DNA of 5,019 bases. It comes from an uncultured Lachnospiraceae bacterium. Lineage in GTDB: Bacteria > Bacillota > Clostridia > Lachnospirales > Lachnospiraceae. Below the pieces are notes generated by a model. It was not told the DNA's origin. It saw nothing but the letters and a program-made list of their open reading frames with translations, and made no database searches. The stretch spans positions 1 to 5,019 of the forward strand of contig OMRN01000379.1 in assembly GCA_900313265.1 (NCBI GenBank), written 5' to 3'. This document shows, piece by piece, positions 1 through 5,019 of the stretch (the first letter of the stretch is position 1; the number at the start of each line of letters is the position of its first letter). Position numbers and translations under genes: made by a program.

Positions 1-484
1 TGTTGCGGAGGATGATTTGGCAGACGACGGCGCATCGAATCCGTATGTGCAGAAGGTTCGTGAGATTGCGAAAGAGGAAGGTTCCGGTGCACTTGTTATC
101 TGTGCGCAGATTGAACAGGACCTGGCGGAACTTTCCGAGGAAGAGAAGAAAGAATATTTAGAAGAACTCGGCGTGAAATCCTCCGGTCTTGATAAACTTG
201 TAACGGAAAGTTATGACCTTCTGGGACTCATCAGTTTCTTAACCGCAGGTGAAGATGAATGTCGTGCATGGACCATTAAGAAGGGAACCAAGGCACCTCA
301 GGCAGCAGGAAAAATCCATACCGATTTTGAACGCGGCTTTATCAAGGCAGAAGTAGTGCCTTATGAGGTTTTAATTACCGAAGGAAGCCTGGCAGCAGCC
401 AAAGAAAAAGGCCTGGTTGGGCTGGAAGGAAAAGAGTACGTCGTAAAGGACGGCGATGTGATTTTATTCCGTTTTAATGTCTGA
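1..484 (+). CDS. ychF: YchF/Obg-like ATPase, C-terminal part (5' end outside window)
   Basis: This is the 3' part of the gene for YchF (OLA1 family), a cytosolic P-loop ATPase of the TRAFAC/Obg class that binds ribosomes and has been linked to stress responses. The first complete codon is at position 2 and the frame is open to the window edge, beginning VAEDDLADD, so the gene enters from the left and the nucleotide-binding domain is not visible. About 160 residues remain. A helical stretch (IEQDLAELSEEEKKEYLEEL) is followed by the TGS domain from about position 227, with the hallmark strings RAWTIKKGTKAPQAAG, IHTDFERGFI, EGKEYVVKDGDVI and the terminal FRFNV. This C-terminus is close to invariant in the family and intact here, so only the 5' end is missing. 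An internal ATG-like start near position 17 is not a real start. The transporter gene follows 5 bases after the TGA, suggesting one transcript. Confidence 0.95.
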   Translation, partial: VAEDDLADDGASNPYVQKVREIAKEEGSGALVICAQIEQDLAELSEEEKKEYLEELGVKSSGLDKLVTESYDLLGLISFLTAGEDECRAWTIKKGTKAPQAAGKIHTDFERGFIKAEVVPYEVLITEGSLAAAKEKGLVGLEGKEYVVKDGDVILFRFNV

Positions 485-489
485 TAAAA

Positions 490-2256
490 ATGAGAGAATT
501 ATCATTTACAAACCGAATTTTTATCCGGCTTTTAACCGGATTTGTACTTGTAAGCATGATTGATACCGTCAATTCCATGATTGACGGTATTGTTATAGCG
601 AGATTTGTCGGGGGAAGCGCCAGAAATGTCATGGCGCTGTTTTTCCCTATTCAGCTTCTTTTTTCCCTGTTTACGGATACGCTGATTTCCGGAAGCGGGA
701 CAATCTGTTCGAAATATCTGGGAAAGGCAAATGCAAAAAAGGCGGGTGAGATTTATACCTGTGTTGGATTTGTTCTTCTCGTGGTCAGTCTTTTGTTTAC
801 TTTTGTACTCTGTGTTTTCCCGGAAACCATTGCGAAAATGCTGATGTTTGGCGAAACAAACGCGGATGCGGTCAAAACGATGGCAATTTACCTAAGGTAT
901 CGTGGATTCGGAACTCCGGCGGTATTCTTAATGCCGTTATTTTTCTCGATTATTCAGGTGGAGGGAAAAGCAAGGATCTGCAACATTTCCGTGTTGTTTG
1001 GCGCGGTAGTAAATGTTGGTCTGGATCTGCTTAGTGTTTTTGTGTTTGACGGCGGAATTGCGGGAATCGGACTGGCTACATCCTTAAGTGTATTTGCGGG
1101 GCTTCTGGTGCTGGTAATTTATTATTTTTCCCATAATACACTGGTAAGATTCGATTTCCGGCATCTGTGGGATAAAGAGATTTTTGATGTCATAAAAAGC
1201 GGGATGTATGTTTCGGTTATCATTTTTTCCGCATTTATCCGTACGAATGTTATAAACTGGCTGATTCTTCACTACGAAGGGGAAACAGGGCTGCTTGCTT
1301 ATTCGCTGTTTTGCATTTACAGGGGAATTATCGTTTCCTTTGCCATCGGAATCTGGAATACGGCGATTCTGATGCTCGGAGTATATAAGGGAGAGGAAAA
1401 CTTTGCGGAAATCAGGGCGTTTATTAAGAATGCGATTGTTTATATGTTTGGTTTCTTAAGTATTATAGCGGTTGTTACGGTTGTGGCCTCGCCTCTTCTT
1501 GTCAGGATTGTTACGACGGACAGGGGAGAGACGGCAAGGCTTGTAAAACTTTTTCTGATTCCGTTTGCACTTTCCCTGCCGTCCATGGGAGTGGCAATGT
1601 TTTCCAGGGCGTATTTTCAAAACCTCGGAAAGAATATGACGGGATTCTGGTTTGCCTGCGCTAAAGAAGCATTGATTCCGATTCCGCTGTTTATTTTTAT
1701 GGGTGCTGCAATGGGAATCAAAGGTGTGGCTTTTGCCAACGGGCTTGAAAGTCTCATTTTTGTTGTCGTTTTAGCGGTTTATTTTATGATTATGTTTCTT
1801 GTCAATCGCCGGGAATTCCGCAAAATGATGTACTTCGAGGATGCATGGCTGGACGGGGAATGCGCCCTTATGCAGAATAAAATCTATTCCCTGGACGATG
1901 TATCAAAGGCTTCCGAAAAGGTTTATGACTTCTGCAATGAGCACGGTCGCGGAAAAATGGCCTTAAAACTTTCCCTGGCGGTGGAAGAACTCGGAAACAA
2001 TATATTTACGTATTCGGATGTGGAAAATTGCGAAATGGACATTAACGTCCGGATTAAGAAAGACGATACCATATTAAGCATTCGTGACAACGGGAAGCTT
2101 TTTGACCCGAACAAGTGGCTTTCGCTCCACGAAACGGATGAGGATAAAGTGAAAAATCTCGGGCTTCGAATGATTCTTCAGTTAAACCGGAAAGTAGAGT
2201 ATGTCACTGTTTTTGACATGAATTTCCTGCAGATTTCGCTGGGAGAAGAAAAATAG
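490..2256 (+). CDS. MATE-family transporter fused to a C-terminal RsbW-like ATPase domain
   Basis: The 588-residue protein has two parts. Residues about 8-440 are a polytopic membrane domain resembling MATE/MOP flippase-superfamily exporters: a first helix ending in DGIVIARFVGG (32-42), SGSGTICSKYLGKAN (67-81) and GGIAGIGLATSLS (188-200), with about twelve hydrophobic segments. MATE proteins are usually about 450 residues and export drugs, metabolites or lipids using Na+ or H+ gradients; the substrate here cannot be read. Residues about 450-588 are soluble and match the GHKL ATPase fold of anti-sigma kinases (HATPase_c_2): N-box EELGNNIFTYS with E500 and N504, G1-box DNGKLFDP (533-540) and a G2-like NLGLRMI (556-562). 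By orientation this tail should be cytoplasmic. The ATG at 490 is chosen because it gives a complete first helix; the next ATG (556) would cut into it. No Shine-Dalgarno is visible, so translation may be coupled to ychF 5 bases upstream. Transporter class is well supported; the role of the ATPase domain is inferred. Confidence 0.88.
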   Translation: MRELSFTNRIFIRLLTGFVLVSMIDTVNSMIDGIVIARFVGGSARNVMALFFPIQLLFSLFTDTLISGSGTICSKYLGKANAKKAGEIYTCVGFVLLVVSLLFTFVLCVFPETIAKMLMFGETNADAVKTMAIYLRYRGFGTPAVFLMPLFFSIIQVEGKARICNISVLFGAVVNVGLDLLSVFVFDGGIAGIGLATSLSVFAGLLVLVIYYFSHNTLVRFDFRHLWDKEIFDVIKSGMYVSVIIFSAFIRTNVINWLILHYEGETGLLAYSLFCIYRGIIVSFAIGIWNTAILMLGVYKGEENFAEIRAFIKNAIVYMFGFLSIIAVVTVVASPLLVRIVTTDRGETARLVKLFLIPFALSLPSMGVAMFSRAYFQNLGKNMTGFWFACAKEALIPIPLFIFMGAAMGIKGVAFANGLESLIFVVVLAVYFMIMFLVNRREFRKMMYFEDAWLDGECALMQNKIYSLDDVSKASEKVYDFCNEHGRGKMALKLSLAVEELGNNIFTYSDVENCEMDINVRIKKDDTILSIRDNGKLFDPNKWLSLHETDEDKVKNLGLRMILQLNRKVEYVTVFDMNFLQISLGEEK

Positions 2257-2311
2257 AGAGAAGATATAAAGACAAACGCCGGATGTGATGGTTTAAGTCA
2301 GGAATTATCTT

Positions 2312-2340
2312 AAAAAACGCAGAAAAATCTGCGTTTTTTT
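2312..2340 (+). terminator. Intrinsic terminator after the MATE-ATPase gene
   Basis: CGCAGA (2318-2323) pairs with TCTGCG (2328-2333) around an AAAA loop. Seven Ts follow (2334-2340) and six As precede the stem (2312-2317), which extend the pairing to 12 bp. It lies 55 bases after the transporter stop and just before the mraZ promoter, so it separates the ychF unit from the dcw operon. The A-tract on the other side means it could also work on the minus strand, but no minus-strand gene is seen to need it. Confidence 0.9.
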
Positions 2341-2352
2341 GTTGCTTTTCTC

Positions 2353-2381
2353 TTGATTTTTCGCGGATTTTCATATAGAAT
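2353..2381 (+). promoter_or_regulatory. Sigma-A-type promoter of the mraZ/dcw operon
   Basis: TTGATT (2353-2358, 4 of 6 to the -35 consensus) is separated by 17 bases from TAGAAT (2376-2381, 5 of 6 to the -10 consensus). Transcription would begin near 2387-2389, giving an mraZ leader of about 53 bases. It lies between the upstream terminator and mraZ, where a dcw promoter is expected. The overlapping TATAGA (2374-2379) would leave only a 15-base spacer and is less likely. Confidence 0.75.
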
Positions 2382-2427
2382 GGAGCGTAGATGGCAAAAA
2401 GTGGAAAATATATGGCAGAAAGTGGTA
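2381..2427 (+). promoter_or_regulatory. Probable MraZ operator: five TGG boxes at helical-turn spacing
   Basis: TGG occurs at 2381, 2392, 2402, 2413 and 2423, i.e. at steps of 11, 10, 11 and 10 bases, so all boxes fall on one face of the helix. The array contains two near-identical 14-base units, ATGGCAAAAAGTGG (2391-2404) and ATGGCAGAAAGTGG (2412-2425), differing at one base. MraZ of E. coli is known to bind TGGGN repeats separated by 5 bases upstream of its own gene, and mycoplasma MraZ binds AAAGTG(T/G) repeats; AAAGTGG occurs here twice (2398-2404 and 2419-2425). The first box touches the -10 element and the rest cover the transcription start and leader, which fits autorepression. The identification as MraZ-bound is inference from this match. 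Confidence 0.72.
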
Positions 2428-2440
2428 AAAAATACGGAAA

Positions 2441-2869
2441 ATGAGCTTTAAATCCGAGTACAATCACACAATCGATCCAAAAGGAAGACTGGTAATACCG
2501 ACGAAATTCCGGCCCGGTCTGGGTAATTCGTTTGTAATTACCAAGGGAATCGATAAATGCCTGTATTTTTATCCGGTGGATGCGTGGGAGGAAATGGAAG
2601 ACAAACTGGCAAAGATTCCTCTTACCAATAAAGCGGGCCGTACATTTGCCAGATTTATGATCGGCGGTGCCGCGGAAGTGGACATGGATGCACAGGGAAG
2701 AATTCTTCTTCCGGCCTATTTAAGGGAGTATGCCGAAATTATAAAAGATACTGTGATGATCGGCATGGTAAACCACGTGGAACTGTGGGCGAAAGAATTA
2801 AGAGATGCCGCTTCGGAAGATGTGGACATCAATGAAATAGCCGAAAGCCTCGACGGACTCGGAATTTAA
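2441..2869 (+). CDS. mraZ: MraZ, transcriptional regulator at the head of the dcw cluster
   Basis: MraZ is a DNA-binding protein with two AbrB/SpoVT-like halves that forms ring oligomers and controls the division and cell-wall cluster, including its own gene. The 142-residue product has the usual family length. Both swapped-hairpin motifs are present: DPKGRLVIPTKFR (12-24) in the first half and DAQGRILLPAYLREYA (83-98) in the second. The N-terminus MSFKSEYNHTIDPKGR matches the short Firmicutes form, and the frame is closed by a TAA at 2426-2428, so ATG 2441 is the only reasonable start. The ribosome binding site is poor: only a GGA two bases before the ATG, with the GTGG boxes farther up, so low expression is likely. 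It is the first gene after the dcw promoter and is followed 76 bases later by rsmH, the conserved pair. The TGG box array in its leader suggests it regulates itself. Confidence 0.96.
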   Translation: MSFKSEYNHTIDPKGRLVIPTKFRPGLGNSFVITKGIDKCLYFYPVDAWEEMEDKLAKIPLTNKAGRTFARFMIGGAAEVDMDAQGRILLPAYLREYAEIIKDTVMIGMVNHVELWAKELRDAASEDVDINEIAESLDGLGI

Positions 2870-2871
2870 AC

Positions 2872-2937
2872 GGCGACAGTAAAGGTGACAGGCACTTTCG
2901 GGGCAAAAGTGACAGGCACCGAAAACAGGCGACAGGG
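2872..2937 (+). repeat. GTGACAGGCAC-type repeat cluster between mraZ and rsmH
   Basis: Nearly the whole mraZ-rsmH spacer is made of a GNGACAG motif on the + strand: GGCGACAG (2872-2879), two exact copies of GTGACAGGCAC (2885-2895 and 2909-2919) and GGCGACAGGG (2928-2937). Core GACAG steps are 12, 24 and 20 bases. Two mutually exclusive hairpins can form: CACTTT (2893-2898) with AAAGTG (2906-2911), or TTTCGG (2896-2901) with CCGAAA (2919-2924), the latter extended by two more pairs after one mismatch. The last unit supplies the AGGG (2934-2937) that is the only Shine-Dalgarno candidate for rsmH. From memory, similar GTGACAGGCAC stretches recur between genes in many Firmicutes; this could not be checked here and no transposase is nearby. 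Confidence 0.65.
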
Positions 2938-2945
2938 AAAGATAT

Positions 2946-3926
2946 ATGGAATTCGTACATAAATCCATACTTTTAAACGAAGTAATTGAGGGCCTGAACA
3001 TTAAGCCGGACGGGATTTATGCGGACGGAACATTAGGAGGCGCCGGCCATTCCGAACAAATCGCAGGAAGGTTATCGGAAAACGGGAAATTAATCGGAAT
3101 CGATCAGGATGAAGACGCCATACGTACTTCGACGGAACGATTAAAGGAATTCATCGAAAACGGAAAAGCGGTATTAATCCGGGATAATTACAGCAATATC
3201 AAACAGATTCTAAACGGAATCGGAATCGAAAAGGTGGATGGAATTCTGTTAGACTTAGGGGTTTCGAGCTACCAGTTCGATGAGGGCGAAAGAGGTTTTT
3301 CCTACCGGTTTGATGCACCGCTTGATATGAGGATGGATACGAGGCAGGAACTGAGTGCCTACGACATCGTAAACGGCTATCCGGAAAGCGAACTTAGCCG
3401 AATTCTTAAGGATTACGGAGAAGAGAAATTCGCAAGGAACATTGCAAAACACATTGTGGCCGCAAGGAGCATAAATCCGGTAAAAACCACATTTGAGTTA
3501 AACGAAATCATCAAAGCGAGCATTCCCGCGAAGATGAGAGCCGGAAAAGGACATCCTTCCAAACAGACCTTTCAGGCAATCCGGATTGAATGCAACGGCG
3601 AGCTGGATGTTCTTAAGAATACACTGGGAGACATGATTTCGCTCTTAAAGCCGGACGGAAGGCTGGCAATCATCACCTTCCATTCGCTGGAAGACAGAAT
3701 CGTCAAAAATGCTTTCAAAACGGCAGCAAATCCCTGTATCTGTCCGGCAAACTTTCCGGTATGCACCTGCGGAAGAAAGCCGCTCGGAGAGAGTCTTACC
3801 AGAAAACCGATTCTTCCGTCGGAAGAAGAGATGGAAGAAAATCCGAGATCGAAATCGGCAAAGTTAAGGATTTTTGTAAGGAACGAGGAAAAATACGAGG
3901 ACTACTTTAAGGAAAGCCGGAAGTAA
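2946..3926 (+). CDS. rsmH: RsmH (MraW), 16S rRNA (cytosine-1402-N4)-methyltransferase
   Basis: RsmH is a cytosolic SAM-dependent enzyme that methylates N4 of C1402 in 16S rRNA at the decoding centre; it is encoded in the dcw cluster although it acts on the ribosome. The 326 residues are the normal length. Visible signatures are the SAM-binding motif [11 protein letters not shown] (27-36), the acidic IDQDEDAI (52-59), LLDLGVSS (101-108), [15 protein letters not shown] (117-131), the substrate-side [19 protein letters not shown] (199-217), ITFHSLEDR (243-251) and the C-terminal [12 protein letters not shown] (299-310). Four cysteines, C264, C266, C273 and C275, form a CxC-x6-CxC group found in many Firmicutes and other homologues. 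The ATG at 2946 gives the standard N-terminus [13 protein letters not shown]; the ribosome binding site is weak (AGGG, 8 bases upstream, inside the repeat cluster). Nothing looks broken. It is co-transcribed with mraZ upstream and probably ftsL downstream. Confidence 0.97.
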   Translation: MEFVHKSILLNEVIEGLNIKPDGIYADGTLGGAGHSEQIAGRLSENGKLIGIDQDEDAIRTSTERLKEFIENGKAVLIRDNYSNIKQILNGIGIEKVDGILLDLGVSSYQFDEGERGFSYRFDAPLDMRMDTRQELSAYDIVNGYPESELSRILKDYGEEKFARNIAKHIVAARSINPVKTTFELNEIIKASIPAKMRAGKGHPSKQTFQAIRIECNGELDVLKNTLGDMISLLKPDGRLAIITFHSLEDRIVKNAFKTAANPCICPANFPVCTCGRKPLGESLTRKPILPSEEEMEENPRSKSAKLRIFVRNEEKYEDYFKESRK

Positions 3927-3985
3927 TCAAAGAAGAAAAGGGAATTCAAAACAGGAACCGTAAACATAGAGAGTTAAAAGAAATA

Positions 3986-3991
3986 AGAGGA
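3986..3991 (+). promoter_or_regulatory. Ribosome binding site that decides the ftsL start
   Basis: AGAGGA stands 7 bases before the ATG at 3999 but only 1 base before the ATG at 3993. Normal spacing is about 5-9 bases, so it favours the second ATG. It is the best Shine-Dalgarno in the window. The bases between the rsmH stop and this site (3927-3985) are strikingly rich in purines and I see no promoter or hairpin there, which supports read-through from rsmH. Confidence 0.75.
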
Positions 3992-3998
3992 AATGAAA

Positions 3999-4439
3999 AT
4001 GGCAAGAAGAGACGCATACAATTACGGAAATACCGCTGAAAAATATCATGAATACAGACTTCGCATGGAGGAACCCGTACAGGAGATCGATCCGAGAGTG
4101 CGCAGAAACCAGCAAAAGGCCAGATTTATCGATGCGCCTTATCTGATTTTCCTTTGCGTGGCATTCGTCGCTGTGGCAATGGCTGCCATTATGATGATTA
4201 AAGCGCAGGAAAACTTAAAAGAGAGCGTTAATTCGGTATCCAGACTGGAGCGTGAATACGTAACCATGAAAGCGGATAACGATGCAAACTACAATCGTAT
4301 CGTAAATTCCGTAGACAACGCGGAAGTAAAAAGAATCGCGACCGAGGAACTGGGAATGCATTATGCGGCGGAAGGACAGATTGTTTCCTACGTCGGTGAT
4401 CTGGATGATTATGTAAGACAGTATCAAGATATACGATAG
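3999..4439 (+). CDS. ftsL: FtsL-like bitopic cell-division protein
   Basis: FtsL is a small divisome scaffold which, with DivIC/FtsB and DivIB/FtsQ, positions and activates the septal synthase FtsW and its class B PBP. The 146-residue product has the expected plan: a charged cytoplasmic N-terminus (about 1-43, with RVRRNQQKAR just before the membrane), one transmembrane helix (about 47-67, YLIFLCVAFVAVAMAAIMMI) and an extracytoplasmic heptad-like coiled coil (about 68-103). The tail AEVKRIATEELGMHYAAEG resembles the conserved end of FtsL/septum-formation-initiator proteins. Primary sequence is poorly conserved in this family, so the call rests on topology, the C-terminal motif and its place between rsmH and a class B PBP. 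A relative such as DivIC is possible but less likely here. The start at 3999 (MARRDAYNYG) is preferred over 3993 (two residues longer) because of the spacing to AGAGGA. The N-terminal cytoplasmic segment is somewhat long and rich in Tyr and Arg. Confidence 0.83.
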   Translation: MARRDAYNYGNTAEKYHEYRLRMEEPVQEIDPRVRRNQQKARFIDAPYLIFLCVAFVAVAMAAIMMIKAQENLKESVNSVSRLEREYVTMKADNDANYNRIVNSVDNAEVKRIATEELGMHYAAEGQIVSYVGDLDDYVRQYQDIR

Positions 4440-4441
4440 AA

Positions 4442-4470
4442 TTGATTTTTATAACTATATGTAGTATAAT
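4442..4470 (+). promoter_or_regulatory. Strong sigma-A-type promoter in front of the PBP gene
   Basis: TTGATT (4442-4447) and a perfect TATAAT (4465-4470) are separated by exactly 17 bases of AT-rich sequence, starting 2 bases after the ftsL stop. Transcription would begin near 4477, leaving a leader of about 85 bases before the PBP start. It matches consensus better than the mraZ promoter and would allow the PBP and following genes to be expressed independently of the MraZ-linked promoter. Confidence 0.78.
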
Positions 4471-4471
4471 T

Positions 4472-4482
4472 GCAATGATTGC
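4472..4482. promoter_or_regulatory. 11-base perfect palindrome at the predicted PBP transcription start
   Basis: GCAAT-G-ATTGC is a perfect 5-bp inverted repeat around one central base, sitting at about -5 to +6 of the promoter at 4442-4470. Its placement is right for a small repressor operator, but an AT-rich palindrome this short can occur by chance and I cannot assign a regulator. Confidence 0.3.
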
Positions 4483-4525
4483 GATTTTATTACAATGAAA
4501 AGAACAGCATAGTTGATGAAACCAG

Positions 4526-4556
4526 GCCGGCAATCGGCGAGCAGTCGGTTGCCGGT
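4526..4556 (+). promoter_or_regulatory. Strong leader hairpin just before the PBP start codon
   Basis: Bases 4527-4538 pair with 4544-4555 in a 12-bp stem (CCGGCAA with TTGCCGG at the base, then U-G, C-G, G-C, G-U, C-G) closed by a five-base GAGCA loop; a G-U pair 4526/4556 can extend it. It ends 6 bases before the ATG at 4562 and is not followed by a T run, so it is not a typical terminator. No Shine-Dalgarno lies between it and the start codon. It could restrict ribosome access or, as an imperfect 29-base DNA palindrome, be a protein-binding site. Confidence 0.65.
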
Positions 4557-4561
4557 AATTT

Positions 4562-5019
4562 ATGGATACAGAAATGAGCGACAAAAACGGTGGCAACAAC
4601 AGCAGTAATTTAAACCTGTTCAGCCTGCAGATGAAAAAGCAGCTGACGGTTTTTGTTATTCTGACTTTTATTGCCATGGCCGTATTGGTCGCTCGTATTA
4701 TTTATATCAATCATACGCATGGCGAAGAATATGAAAAAAAGGTGCTTTCGCAGCTTTCCGGCTATGACAGCATCCTTTTGCCTTATAAAAGAGGTTCTAT
4801 TTTAGACAGCAAGGGAACGACACTTGCGACCTGTGAGAAAGTTTATAACGTCAAACTCAGCACCAAGGACATTACGCACTATGTGAATGTCAAGAAGAAT
4901 GACGGATTATATCAGGCAACGGCGGACGCTCTTGCTACCTGTTTCGGAGCAAACGCAAGCGAAATCGTTTCGTTTATGCGTGACAATCCCGACAGTACCT
5001 ATAAGCTGATTGCCAAGAA
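4562..5019 (+). CDS. Class B penicillin-binding protein (FtsI/SpoVD type), N-terminal part
   Basis: This gene runs off the right edge after 152 residues. Class B PBPs are membrane-anchored transpeptidases that cross-link peptidoglycan with a SEDS glycosyltransferase; the one after ftsL in dcw clusters serves the septum (FtsI/PBP2B) or, in some Clostridia, the spore cortex (SpoVD). Visible parts are a polar Asn-rich cytoplasmic N-terminus (1-26), one transmembrane helix (about 28-48) and the start of the dimerisation/pedestal domain with the family motif YKRGSILDSKGTTLAT (75-90) followed by VYNVKLSTKDI. The catalytic SxxK, SxN and KTG motifs lie beyond the window, so division versus sporulation cannot be decided. 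A TAA at 4556-4558 blocks any upstream start; ATG 4562 is taken, but ATG 4574 (GGA 7 bases upstream) is a real alternative. A strong promoter and a hairpin lie directly upstream. Confidence 0.88.
   Translation, partial: MDTEMSDKNGGNNSSNLNLFSLQMKKQLTVFVILTFIAMAVLVARIIYINHTHGEEYEKKVLSQLSGYDSILLPYKRGSILDSKGTTLATCEKVYNVKLSTKDITHYVNVKKNDGLYQATADALATCFGANASEIVSFMRDNPDSTYKLIAK

Noticed and set aside
2204..2467. Minus-strand 87-codon ORF across the mraZ promoter region
   Set aside because: It spans the end of the transporter gene, the terminator, the promoter and the mraZ start. Its product is a low-complexity Phe/Lys/Ser-rich chain with no recognisable motif, as expected from the reverse of A-rich intergenic DNA.
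3927..3985. Possible promoter or small gene in the rsmH-ftsL gap
   Set aside because: The 59 bases are purine-rich with no -35/-10 pair at usable spacing, no hairpin and no open frame with a start.
4495..4512. Five-codon upstream ORF (MKRTA) in the PBP leader
   Set aside because: No Shine-Dalgarno precedes it and the length is trivially expected by chance.
4526..4561. Hairpin read as an intrinsic terminator of the ftsL transcript
   Set aside because: The stem is strong, but it is followed by TAATTTATGG rather than a run of Ts and sits directly on a start codon, so a regulatory role is more likely than termination.
4516..4608. Short + strand ORF (30 codons, MKPGRQSASSRL...) through the leader hairpin
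   Set aside because: It has no ribosome binding site, overlaps the PBP start out of frame and owes part of its composition to the hairpin arms. Not supportable as a leader peptide without conservation data.
4228..4677. Minus-strand 149-codon ORF opposite ftsL and the PBP start
   Set aside because: It is antisense to two well-supported genes and to the promoter and hairpin. The translation is rich in His, Arg, Pro and Leu without domain features, and the long open frame follows from the codon use of the sense genes.

Overview
The window looks like a chromosomal segment of a low-to-mid GC Gram-positive anaerobe, most likely a Clostridia/Lachnospiraceae-type Firmicute. The reasons are the order mraZ-rsmH-ftsL-class B PBP (start of a dcw cell-wall/division cluster), the Firmicutes-like MraZ N-terminus, sigma-A-type promoters, and a long MATE-type transporter carrying a C-terminal ATPase domain. 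The taxonomic call is inference from gene content and style, not from a marker search.

Left part (1-2340): the 3' end of ychF (Obg-like ATPase with its TGS domain) is followed after 5 bases by a 588-residue MATE-family membrane transporter fused to a C-terminal RsbW/SpoIIAB-like histidine-kinase-type ATPase domain. A clear intrinsic terminator closes this unit at 2312-2340.

Middle (2341-4439): a sigma-A-like promoter starts the dcw operon. Five TGG boxes spaced 11-10-11-10 bases run from its -10 element through the mraZ leader; this is the expected kind of site for MraZ acting on its own operon. mraZ is followed by a 76-base spacer built of GTGACAGGCAC-type repeats, then rsmH (16S rRNA m4C1402 methyltransferase) and a short bitopic FtsL-like protein. 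The ribosome binding site of the FtsL gene favours the second of two nearby ATGs.

Right part (4440-5019): the 122-base gap after ftsL holds a very good promoter (TTGATT-N17-TATAAT), a leader of about 85 bases and a strong 12-bp hairpin ending 6 bases before the ATG of a class B penicillin-binding protein. That gene runs off the window. It can therefore be transcribed separately from the upstream dcw genes, possibly with its own translational or operator control.

Together, the dcw genes link ribosome/rRNA modification (RsmH) with septal peptidoglycan synthesis (FtsL and the PBP) under an MraZ-type regulator. The ychF-MATE unit is a separate transcription unit. I found no RNA genes, CRISPR array, transposase gene or phage gene. 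The least ordinary items are the MATE-ATPase fusion, the regular MraZ box array, the repeat-filled mraZ-rsmH spacer and the structured PBP leader.
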